Positions 6,385-14,179 of a DNA stretch of 15,408 nucleotides are shown here, in pieces. The position numbers and the translations under genes were made by a program. This DNA comes from DATKKX01 sp035542775 (GTDB lineage: Bacteria; Planctomycetota; Phycisphaerae; UBA1845; UTPLA1). The stretch is from assembly GCA_035542775.1 (NCBI GenBank), contig DATKKX010000400.1, forward strand, positions 1 through 15,408, read 5' to 3'. Each line of letters starts with the position of its first letter. Positions within the stretch are counted from its first letter, which is position 1. Below the pieces are notes generated by a model. It was not told the DNA's origin and searched no databases. It saw only the letters and a program-made list of their open reading frames with translations.

Positions 6385-9300
6385 TTATGCCTGAGCATGC
6401 AGCCGACGCCAGCGGCGCGATTGATACCAGTTGAACACCACCGGAATCAGCAGGTCAATCACCTCGTCCGCGATCAACAGACCGCCAAGCACCGGCGCGG
6501 CCATCGGCCGCATCACCTCCGCTCCCACGCCGGTCGCCCAGAGCATCGGCATCAGGCCGACAATGGCCACGCCCTCGGTCATCAGCTTGGGTCGCAGGCG
6601 ATGGACCGCGCCGGTGATGACGGCCTCGGTCAATTCGCTGAGCGACCCGATTTTGGCCAAACCACCGCGGGCGTTCACCGCCTCATGCAGGTAGACCAGC
6701 ATGACGATGCCCGTCTGCGTGGCCATGCCGAAACAAGCAATATAACCGACCCAGACGGCCACGCTGAAGTTGAAGCCGAAAAGGCTCTGGAATATCACCC
6801 CGCCGACCAACGCTCCCGGCACAGCCAGGATGATCAGTAGCGAGTCGCGCACGTCGTTGAAGGTCAAGTACAGGATGATGAAGATGATCAGGATGACCAT
6901 CGGAAAGACGATTTGAAGCGTCTTGCGGGCTCGGACCTGATGTTCGAACTGTCCGCTCCATTCGACGGAGAAGCCTGGCGGCAGGTGCATTTCCTTCAGC
7001 TTCGCTGCCACCGCCTGCTGGGCCTCCTCGACAAAACCGACGACATCCCGATCCCGGACGTTCAACTGGACGTAGGCCCGCAACTGGCCATTCTCGCTCT
7101 TGATGACGCTGGGACCCTCGACGACCTGGACCTCAGCGACCTCGCTGATGGGAATCTGCACCATCTCACCCGCGGCGGGCTCTCCGCCCGAAGACTGCTC
7201 CTTGTTGCCTTTGGCTTCGCCGCCTTCCGCGGGCGGGATTCCCCGTCGTCCCGAGACCAGGGTTCGCCGCAGGGCTTCCTCCGTCTGCCAGAAATCGCGG
7301 GCATTACGCACGCGGACCGGAAACCTCTGCCGGCCCTCGACCGTCGTGGTGATGGCCTTGCCGCCCATCGCCACTTCGATTGCTTCCTGGATGTCGCTGA
7401 CGTTAACGCCGTAGCGGGCGGCTTTCTCACGGTCGATCTGGATGGTCAGATAGCTTCGCCCGACGATCTGATCGGGGAACACGTCCACGGCCCCGCGAAC
7501 GCCGCGGAGGACGCCGGCGACGGCGTTGGAGACTGACTGGATGCCGGGGTTCACGACGGTCTTCTTTTGGCCGTTCTCGATGACCTCGACCGTCTGGTCC
7601 GCCAGGCGCGGGCCGTAGACCTTCACGCCGATCATGGTGCGGACGCCGGTGGCGAGCATATCCACGCGGTTGATAATCGGCTGGGTCCAGATGTTGCCCC
7701 AGCCAGGCATCTGAAGCTCGCTGTCCATCTCCTTGACAATGTCGCCCTTGAGCTTGTGCCAAAGGAAGGTGCGCCTGTGAATCGGCGGCTCCAGGCGAGC
7801 GCAGAGATCGTCGAGGGCCGCGTCGGCTGGTCGGGTCGTCGGCAGCTTCTGCTCTCCGGCGCATTTGATCAACGCATCCACCGCCAAGGCCACAAGCGAC
7901 GGAATGCCCTTGTCCTCCAGCTCCCAGTTGAGCGACTTCATGCGCTGCACCCACTCGTCGTGCAGGCGTCGCTCGAGGTTGTCGAATAGATCGCGGAAGA
8001 TGCTCGGTTGCTCCCCACCCAGGGCGGTTGTCACCACGTCACTGATCTGGCGCCACAGCGCCTGCTGCGGCAGGAGCAGACCGGAGCTCGGCGTGACGAC
8101 GCCCATCTCGACCAGCTTCCCGCTGATCGCGTTGATCAGCTTGGTCATTTCCTCCTGGCGAGGCACTTCGACCAGCAGCAGGCCATGCGACGGGGCGAAC
8201 TGTTCAGCCAATTGCTCAATCTCCGCGCGGGTGGGATCGCGTTTGATCGCTCCCTTGGCGAGGAATATGTCGAGCAGATCGTTGACGGTGGCGACGACCA
8301 GCTTTCGCGCCAGGATCGGCGGGTATTCAACCTGCCGGCGGTGGGCCAAGTCGCGCATGAAGCGATCAAAGCGGGTCAGCGTCTCCATGGTCGCGTCGTC
8401 GATCAGGGCTCGGGCCTTGTCGGCATCCAAGCCGGTGGGGAGGTACTTGGCCTGCTGAAGGGCAAGGAATGCGTCGCTCACCGCGCCTTCAGCATCGCCA
8501 TATTGGATCTTTCGCTTCGGCCACCAGGCCTTGGGCCGCAGGGTCACGATGGTCTCCACCATGTCGATGCCGGACGGATCGGTCGGCGTGTCGGCCCGAC
8601 CGACCTTCCCGACTACCTGATCCACCTCGGGGAAGGCGCGCATAACCTCGTCGCGAACGCGGATATCATCCGCCGCCTCGGTGATCGAGACCCGCGGGAC
8701 CGTCACCGGCATGTCCATGATGCTGCCTTCGTCGAGCGGCGGCATGAACTCGCGGCCGAGCTTGGGAAAATCCCACGCCCAGGCGGCCGTGGCGACGAGC
8801 AGGAGAAAGGCCAGCCCCTGGCTCCAGAGCCGGCGGAAGAAGACCGATCCGAAAAACAGTGCCACGGCCAGGACACCCATGAACAGCGTCCGGCTGCCGA
8901 TGAACCCGGCGCCGATGATGAACAGAAAGCCCATGAACCACAGGCCGGCGGCGGGCACCCTCATCAGCCAGGTCAGGACCGGTTTGTAGATGTTGATGAA
9001 GCTGCGGACGATCCAGTTGTCTTCCTCGCTGCGGAGGCGGCCCTTGATGAAGACGGGGATCATGGCCGGCACGAAGGTCACCGCGAGAATGGCCACGCCG
9101 ACCATGGCGAAGCTCTTGGTGAAGGCCAGCGGGTGGAACATCTTGCCTTCCTGCCCACCCAAAGCGAAGACCGGGAGGAAGGAGATGAGCATGATCAGCA
9201 CGGCGAAGAAAATAGGCTTGCCGACCAGCCGGCAGGCCCGGGCGACGATCTCGGTGGTGTTGCCGGCGACTTTGTGGCCGTGCCCGAACTGGCGGGTCAG

Positions 9301-10536
9301 CTCGTGGGTGGCGTTCTCGACCATGACCACGGAGGCATCCACCAGGATGCCGATGGAGATGGCAATACCGGACAGCGACATGATGTTGCTGGGGATGCCC
9401 AGGTAGTACATCAGGATGAAGGAGATCAGGACGGCCAGCGGCAGCGTCGTGCACACCACGAAGGCGCTGCGGATGTGCGTCAGGATCAGCAGGATGGCGA
9501 TGCTGGCGATGATCAGCTCTTCTTTCAACGTCCCCGACAGCGTGTGGATGGCGCCTTCGATAAGGCTGGTCCGATCGTAGAACGGCACGATCCGCACGCC
9601 GGCCGGCAGCCCGGCCTGCAACTGCTGGATGCGGTCCTTGATGGCCTGCGTCACTCTAAGGGGGTTCTCGCCGTAGCGCATCAGGACGACGCCGCCGACG
9701 GCCTCGGTGTTGTACTTCTCGAGCATGCTGCGGCGGTATTCCGGTCCGAGCTGCACGGTCGCGAGGTTGCGAACGTAGATGGGCACCCCGTTGCGCTCGG
9801 CGACGACGACGTCCTCGATGTCCTTGATGCCGCGCAGCCAGCCGACGCCGCGGATCAGATACTCGGCCTTGGCTTCGAAGAAGACCTTCCCGCCCACGGC
9901 GATGTTGCTCCGGGCCACGGCGCTGTAAATGGCGCCGAGCGGGATCTCGTAGGCCCGCAGCTTGTCCGGGTCCACGTCGATCTGGTACTCGCGGACAAAG
10001 CCGCCGACGCTGGCCACCTCGGCGACGCCGGGCACATACAACTGGTAGCGGACGTACCAATCCTGTATGGCCCGCAACTCATCCAGGCTCCGCCCATCGC
10101 CCTCCACGGTGTACCAGAAGATCTGCCCCAGAGCGGTGGCGTCGGGTGCCAGGTAAGGGACTACCTCGGCGGGCAGGTAGGTCGCGGCGACGTTCAACTT
10201 CTCCAGGACCCGCTGGCGGGCGAAATAGAAGTCGGTCTTGTCGTCGAAGATGATGTTGATCATCGAGAAGTTGAACTCGCTCGATGAGCGGACCGCCTTG
10301 ATGCCCGCGAGGCCCTGGAGATTGACCGACAACGGATAAGTGATCTGATCGTCGATCTCCTGCGGCGAGCGTCCCAGCCAGTCGGTGAAGACAATGACCT
10401 GGTTTTCAGACAGGTCGGGAATGGCATCGATGGGCGTGTGCATGACGCAATACACGCCCCAGACCGCCACGAACGCCGTCAATAGAATGACGATGAAGCG
10501 GTTGCGGACGCAGTATTCGATGAGATTGCCGATCAT
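6385..10536 (-). CDS. cusA: CusA-like heavy-metal efflux RND permease, enlarged
   Basis: This 1383-residue inner-membrane proton/metal antiporter of the HME-RND family should export Cu(I)/Ag(I) through a tripartite complex with the upstream adaptor and outer-membrane factor. The N-terminal TM1, the PIDAIPDLSENQV segment and the TM4 proton-relay aspartate D400 in LVDASVVM are present, as is K1317 in RPKLMT. The three methionines of the CusA metal site are kept: M609 (MDMP), M659 (DMVET) and M960 (RVDMLATG), supporting monovalent copper or silver. Typical members are about 1040-1060 residues. The excess comes from two extra hydrophobic segments after TM7 (about 548-589), about 255 inserted residues in the C-terminal porter half (about 675-930), and a G/E/P-rich linker (about 1098-1124). 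It starts 3 bases after the cusB stop with no clear ribosome site, so translational coupling is likely. The frame is intact throughout. Confidence 0.94.
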   Translation of the reverse strand: MIGNLIEYCVRNRFIVILLTAFVAVWGVYCVMHTPIDAIPDLSENQVIVFTDWLGRSPQEIDDQITYPLSVNLQGLAGIKAVRSSSEFNFSMINIIFDDKTDFYFARQRVLEKLNVAATYLPAEVVPYLAPDATALGQIFWYTVEGDGRSLDELRAIQDWYVRYQLYVPGVAEVASVGGFVREYQIDVDPDKLRAYEIPLGAIYSAVARSNIAVGGKVFFEAKAEYLIRGVGWLRGIKDIEDVVVAERNGVPIYVRNLATVQLGPEYRRSMLEKYNTEAVGGVVLMRYGENPLRVTQAIKDRIQQLQAGLPAGVRIVPFYDRTSLIEGAIHTLSGTLKEELIIASIAILLILTHIRSAFVVCTTLPLAVLISFILMYYLGIPSNIMSLSGIAISIGILVDASVVMVENATHELTRQFGHGHKVAGNTTEIVARACRLVGKPIFFAVLIMLISFLPVFALGGQEGKMFHPLAFTKSFAMVGVAILAVTFVPAMIPVFIKGRLRSEEDNWIVRSFINIYKPVLTWLMRVPAAGLWFMGFLFIIGAGFIGSRTLFMGVLAVALFFGSVFFRRLWSQGLAFLLLVATAAWAWDFPKLGREFMPPLDEGSIMDMPVTVPRVSITEAADDIRVRDEVMRAFPEVDQVVGKVGRADTPTDPSGIDMVETIVTLRPKAWWPKRKIQYGDAEGAVSDAFLALQQAKYLPTGLDADKARALIDDATMETLTRFDRFMRDLAHRRQVEYPPILARKLVVATVNDLLDIFLAKGAIKRDPTRAEIEQLAEQFAPSHGLLLVEVPRQEEMTKLINAISGKLVEMGVVTPSSGLLLPQQALWRQISDVVTTALGGEQPSIFRDLFDNLERRLHDEWVQRMKSLNWELEDKGIPSLVALAVDALIKCAGEQKLPTTRPADAALDDLCARLEPPIHRRTFLWHKLKGDIVKEMDSELQMPGWGNIWTQPIINRVDMLATGVRTMIGVKVYGPRLADQTVEVIENGQKKTVVNPGIQSVSNAVAGVLRGVRGAVDVFPDQIVGRSYLTIQIDREKAARYGVNVSDIQEAIEVAMGGKAITTTVEGRQRFPVRVRNARDFWQTEEALRRTLVSGRRGIPPAEGGEAKGNKEQSSGGEPAAGEMVQIPISEVAEVQVVEGPSVIKSENGQLRAYVQLNVRDRDVVGFVEEAQQAVAAKLKEMHLPPGFSVEWSGQFEHQVRARKTLQIVFPMVILIIFIILYLTFNDVRDSLLIILAVPGALVGGVIFQSLFGFNFSVAVWVGYIACFGMATQTGIVMLVYLHEAVNARGGLAKIGSLSELTEAVITGAVHRLRPKLMTEGVAIVGLMPMLWATGVGAEVMRPMAAPVLGGLLIADEVIDLLIPVVFNWYQSRRWRRLHAQA

Positions 10537-10539
10537 TGG

Positions 10540-12492
10540 TTAATGTTGATGCGGCGCGCCCGTAGCGCCGAAGTACTGAACACTGGCCGCGGGATTCAAC
10601 CTGTTTTCCGCGTCTACCAGAAACGCCCCAGCCGTTGCCACCTTGTCGCCGTCGCTCAGCCCCTCCAGGACCGGAAAGAACTCGCCGGCCTTTGCCCCGA
10701 GCTTCACTTCCAACATGTCAAAGACGCTCGGTGTGCTTTCCCGATAGACGATCTTGCGCAGACCGGTGTCGATCACCGCCGACTCCGGCACGGCCAGCAC
10801 TTTCTCGACCTTGGCGTACTTCATGGGGAATTTGTCGATTGGGCACTCCATCGGTTCGTTGTAGAGCCGGTCGGGCTCGATCGGGCAGTAATAGCCCATC
10901 GAGAAACGCTGCTCGTTGACAATGCCCGGCTCGCCCCGGCTTCTGGGTTTCAGCGGCCCGGTGACCGTGCCGCAATTGAGCATGTCTGATCCGTAATATG
11001 GGTTGATGACTTCCGGTGCCGTGGAGAGCCAATCGGCATCGGCCATCGGACAATGAACTACGAACAGCTTCATGTCTCGCGGCGGATTGCCGGCCAGAAG
11101 ATCGATGATTTTGGCGCTGAGCGTCTTGAACGTCTCGCGCTGCCCCTTGAGGCTCTCGCCTTTCATGGCAGCGGCCGCTTTCGCAATGGCCGATGCCTGC
11201 TCCCGAAATGTGGCGTCTCCCAGGCGGCTGAGCTTCTCGGCTTCGGTCGCAATGCTGCCGGCTGCGGCGTCGTCCGTTTTGTCCGCGGCGAACGCGGCGG
11301 CAAGCGAGAGATACGCCTTTACCAACCCGCCGGTGTCGGTGACCCGGGTCGTCGCGGCGGCCTCCGCCGGCTTCGAGGTGAAGTCGATCGGAATGACTTG
11401 TCCGACAGGCAGGCGAATTGTCACGTTGGCGTACATGCCCGGCTTCAGCTTGTAGTCCTGGTTGTCGATCTCGAGGCGGGCGGCGACCGTGCGCGTCGCC
11501 GGATCGACCGTGTAGGCGACGAAGGTGATCCGCCCGGCGAAAATCTCGTTGGGGTAGGCGGTGGTCGTCACTTCCGCGGCCGTGCCCACCTGGATGCCGC
11601 CAATGTCACTTTCGAAGATCTGGGCCTGCATCCAGACATCGCTCAGGTCAGCGATGGTGTAAAGCGCATCACCTTCCGCGACATACAATCCCTCGAGGGC
11701 CTTCTTGTCCGTGATGATGCCGGCGATCGGCGATCTGACCGTCACGTGCGTGTCGGCGGTACCGCGCCTGATGATCTCGTCCACCTGCGCCTCGGTCAGG
11801 CCCCAGAGGATGAGCTTCTGCCTGGTGGAGTCCAGCACGGCCTGGGCGTTGGCCTTCACGGCTTCGCTGGCGTCCTTCTGCTGCTCGCGCATCCGGACGG
11901 CGGACAGGAGTTCCTGCTGGGCCACGAGCAGATCGGGGCTGTAGATCGAGACGAGGGGATCGTCTTTCTTGACCGTCTGGCCGGTGTAGTTGACGAACAG
12001 CTTGTCGATCCGGCCTTTCACCCGCGAGGTGATGAAGGCCCGGCGGGTTTCGTCATAGTCGACCGTGCCGACCGTCCGGACTTCGCGGGCCAGCAGGCGA
12101 TACTCGACGGGCGACGTGCCGATTCGCCCCATGGCGACTTTCAGGGGGCTGAGCTCCACCTGCCCGAGCACGCCGGGGGGTAGTACACGCTCGCCAGTCT
12201 TCGGACGCTTGGAGAGCGGCATGCCGCAGATAGGGCAGTTGCCCGGCGCGTCTCGAACGACCGAGGGATGCATAGGGCAGAAGAACTCGATTTCCTCGGC
12301 GGCCGTGGCGGTGGCGTGTTGCGGTCTGCGCCATCGCTCCCAGTGGTTCATCAGATTGTCCCACTGGCTGGCGACCACGCCCACCAGGACCATCAGGAAG
12401 ATGAACCTCAGCCGGACATTGAGGATCCGGACGGCCATCCAGAACTTCGACGGACCCGCGGCAGGGTTGGGCGGTTGCGTCTCAGGCGCCAT
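10540..12492 (-). CDS. cusB: CusB-like periplasmic adaptor with two metal-binding modules and a DUF3347-like insert
   Basis: This 650-residue membrane-fusion protein should join the CusA-like pump to the outer-membrane factor and hand over metal. In order: a TM anchor (about 23-42); a heavy-metal-binding module with CPMHP (72-76) and CPICGM (86-91); lipoyl/hairpin and beta-barrel regions ending near GMYANVTIRLP; then an insert. The insert contains a DUF3347-like region (about 390-512, with HCPMADADWLS and a LNCG motif) and a second, degenerate metal module (CPIEP at 536, CPIDKFPM at 550). The membrane-proximal domain (VPESAVIDTGLRKIVY onward) then resumes, ending in HQH. CusB of E. coli is about 407 residues. 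The ATG at 12492 is chosen over one 15 codons upstream because AGGAG lies about 8 bases before it. It overlaps the preceding gene by 11 bases, implying coupled translation. Confidence 0.92.
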   Translation of the reverse strand: MAPETQPPNPAAGPSKFWMAVRILNVRLRFIFLMVLVGVVASQWDNLMNHWERWRRPQHATATAAEEIEFFCPMHPSVVRDAPGNCPICGMPLSKRPKTGERVLPPGVLGQVELSPLKVAMGRIGTSPVEYRLLAREVRTVGTVDYDETRRAFITSRVKGRIDKLFVNYTGQTVKKDDPLVSIYSPDLLVAQQELLSAVRMREQQKDASEAVKANAQAVLDSTRQKLILWGLTEAQVDEIIRRGTADTHVTVRSPIAGIITDKKALEGLYVAEGDALYTIADLSDVWMQAQIFESDIGGIQVGTAAEVTTTAYPNEIFAGRITFVAYTVDPATRTVAARLEIDNQDYKLKPGMYANVTIRLPVGQVIPIDFTSKPAEAAATTRVTDTGGLVKAYLSLAAAFAADKTDDAAAGSIATEAEKLSRLGDATFREQASAIAKAAAAMKGESLKGQRETFKTLSAKIIDLLAGNPPRDMKLFVVHCPMADADWLSTAPEVINPYYGSDMLNCGTVTGPLKPRSRGEPGIVNEQRFSMGYYCPIEPDRLYNEPMECPIDKFPMKYAKVEKVLAVPESAVIDTGLRKIVYRESTPSVFDMLEVKLGAKAGEFFPVLEGLSDGDKVATAGAFLVDAENRLNPAASVQYFGATGAPHQH

Positions 12493-13981
12493 GTTGAGTC
12501 TCCTGGGAATCGGGCGGGCCGATGGAGTCGATGTCAACCATGCTCACGCCGGTTGCCTGCTCCAGATCAGCCACGCTCCGCTCCAGCTCGCCCAGGGCAC
12601 GGTAGTACTGGGTGCGGAAGGCCAGCCACTTCTGCCAGTTGTCGATCAGAAACTCGAAGTCCGACGTGCCTGCGGTGTAGCCCGCGAGCGAGACGTCATA
12701 CGTCTGCTTGGCCTGCGGGATGATGGTGCCGGCGAAGAGCTCCGCCAGCTCACGCTGCGATCGCACCCGGGCCATGGCGTCGCGAACGCGATAGGCGATC
12801 TGGTTCTTGGCGGCAGCGTATTCCTGTCGCGACGCGGAGAGGGTGTGGCGGGCTTCACGGATCCCGGCCTCTATCTTCTCGAACCAGACGGGGAGGTTGA
12901 TGGCGACCGTAATCGCCCACATGTCCGTGCCGCTCGAAGGCATGAAGTCAACGGGGTCGCGCTTGCCCGTATCCGGATCGGGGAGCGGGATGAACGGCCG
13001 GCGCGGTTCCATGGCCATCCATTCGACCCCCACCTTGAAGTCGGGCCAGTAAGCGAGCTTGGCCAGCTCGACCGCCGCTTCGTCGCGCTGAATCTGCTCT
13101 TGCAGCCGGCCCAGTTCCGGGCTCACATCGGCCGCCGTGGCCAGCAGATCTTCCACGCGGGCGCGGACGCGGCGCAGATCGTAGCCGCCCGGCGTGTCCA
13201 CGTGCGTGCCCCCCGGGCGATCCAGCAGGCTGTTCAGCATTGCCAGAGTGGTGGTACGGCGCTGGCGGAGTTCGATGAGATCTCCGTCCAGGCTGGCCAA
13301 CTCGACCTGGGCCCGCAGGACATCCTGTTGATCGCGTTTTCCCGCGGCATATTGACCGCGGGCCACATCCAGCAGGCCCTTCACGATTTCCTTGTTCTCC
13401 AGGGCGAGATCGGTTGAGCGATCGATGACAAACAGTTCGAAGTATGCCCGCTTCACGTCCGCGATGACACGCTGCTGGACGCCTCGAAGATCGTGCAGGG
13501 CCATTCGCAACTCGTCCATCGCCACCTGGCCTCGGCGGTCGAGCTTCATCGGGACCGGCAGGTCCTGATCGATGCCCAGGATGAAGACCTGATTGCCGTC
13601 CGCGAGCATCAGCGGCGTGGGCATCGTCTTGGTTGACAGCAACGGGTCCGCCAGCGACGTTGCCTGGGCTACCCGGTTGGCTTTCGCACGGGCGGTGTGC
13701 TCCGAGGCCTGGATCTCCGGGTTATGTTCCAGCGCGTGGAGGATGAGTTCCTGGAGGTTGGCGGGAGCCGAGGCTGCCGCGGACGCCGAGGTATGAGCTT
13801 CGGGCGTGGGACGCGGCCCGGCAACCTGGCCATACGAGTCGGCGGCGGTTGCCCGTTGCTGCTGGCCCTCTTGGACCGCCTCGGAGACGGTTTTCATCGC
13901 GGCCTGATGCCAGCAACCGGCACAGACGAGCAGGCCAATCACCCCCAGAAGAAGGAATGGCTTTCCCCGGTCCGCAGTCAT
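12482..13981 (-). CDS. TolC/CusC-like outer-membrane efflux factor, probable lipoprotein
   Basis: This 499-residue outer-membrane duct protein of the OEP family is the likely exit channel of the metal-efflux complex. A basic N-terminus, a hydrophobic core (about 9-19) and the sequence VCAGCW suggest a lipoprotein signal with acylated C23, although the residue at -3 is Cys rather than the usual Leu. Two OEP repeats follow, with long helical stretches such as the RANRVAQATS region and the NKEIVKGLLDVARGQYAAGKRDQQDVL region, and an NLPVWFEKIEAGIREA segment typical of the second repeat. ATG 13981 (AAAGG 7 bases upstream) is preferred to a GTG eight codons earlier (14005). Its last codons overlap the start of cusB. 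A candidate promoter lies about 50 bases upstream, so this gene may have its own transcription start in addition to read-through from the YHS gene. Confidence 0.9.
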   Translation of the reverse strand: MTADRGKPFLLLGVIGLLVCAGCWHQAAMKTVSEAVQEGQQQRATAADSYGQVAGPRPTPEAHTSASAAASAPANLQELILHALEHNPEIQASEHTARAKANRVAQATSLADPLLSTKTMPTPLMLADGNQVFILGIDQDLPVPMKLDRRGQVAMDELRMALHDLRGVQQRVIADVKRAYFELFVIDRSTDLALENKEIVKGLLDVARGQYAAGKRDQQDVLRAQVELASLDGDLIELRQRRTTTLAMLNSLLDRPGGTHVDTPGGYDLRRVRARVEDLLATAADVSPELGRLQEQIQRDEAAVELAKLAYWPDFKVGVEWMAMEPRRPFIPLPDPDTGKRDPVDFMPSSGTDMWAITVAINLPVWFEKIEAGIREARHTLSASRQEYAAAKNQIAYRVRDAMARVRSQRELAELFAGTIIPQAKQTYDVSLAGYTAGTSDFEFLIDNWQKWLAFRTQYYRALGELERSVADLEQATGVSMVDIDSIGPPDSQETQHGA

Positions 13982-14028
13982 GACTCGACCTTTCAGGTTG
14001 TTCACTTGCTACTGCCCGAACGGGCGGG

Positions 14029-14057
14029 AGCATAAGACGTCGCCGCCGCCGCGCCAA
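14029..14057 (-). promoter_or_regulatory. Candidate promoter for the tripartite efflux operon
   Basis: On the minus strand TTGGCG (14052-14057) and TATGCT (14029-14034) are separated by exactly 17 bases; each matches the sigma-70 consensus at four of six positions. The -35 box begins 2 bases after the hairpin at 14060-14079. Transcription would begin around 14022, with a leader of about 40 bases before ATG 13981. Confidence 0.45.
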
Positions 14058-14059
14058 GC

Positions 14060-14079
14060 CCACGGACCGGAGTCCGTGG
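14060..14079. repeat. Palindrome with CGGA loop
   Basis: CCACGGAC (14060-14067) and GTCCGTGG (14072-14079) form a perfect 8-bp stem around CGGA. The core resembles the hairpin after murA: both contain CACGGAC and GTCCGTG with the right arm following GGA. It could terminate the YHS transcript, but no T-tract follows. Confidence 0.5.
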
Positions 14080-14179
14080 ACCTGGTCGAAGCGGCAATCT
14101 CTGAGCTGCCATCCGGCTGAAGGAATGAAGGGCTTGCTTGCCGGTGCTTGGCCTTCCAGCGGTGCGATCCGCGGCCTGT

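Larger units (their letters stand above)
13982..14179. other. 198-bp intergenic gap between YHS gene and outer-membrane factor
   Basis: The gap holds an 8-bp hairpin with a CGGA loop (14060-14079) and, directly next to it, a TTGGCG-17-TATGCT promoter candidate on the minus strand. No further gene is visible. The arrangement suggests that the YHS transcript may end here and a new start serve the three efflux genes. Confidence 0.5.

Noticed and set aside
8008..10287. Long plus-strand open frame (759 codons) opposite cusA
   Set aside because: Antisense to a well-supported RND pump. Its composition (H/D/Q/G-rich) mirrors the sense codons and no membrane or enzyme motif is present.
12493..12537. 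Fifteen extra N-terminal residues of the CusB-like adaptor
   Set aside because: ATG 12492 has a better ribosome site and a natural short overlap with the preceding gene.
11053..13417. Overlapping plus-strand open frames opposite cusB and the outer-membrane factor
   Set aside because: They are antisense shadows of the sense genes without ribosome sites or recognisable domains.
13982..14005. GTG start eight codons upstream for the outer-membrane factor
   Set aside because: The ATG at 13981 has AAAGG at good spacing and leaves a compact signal peptide.
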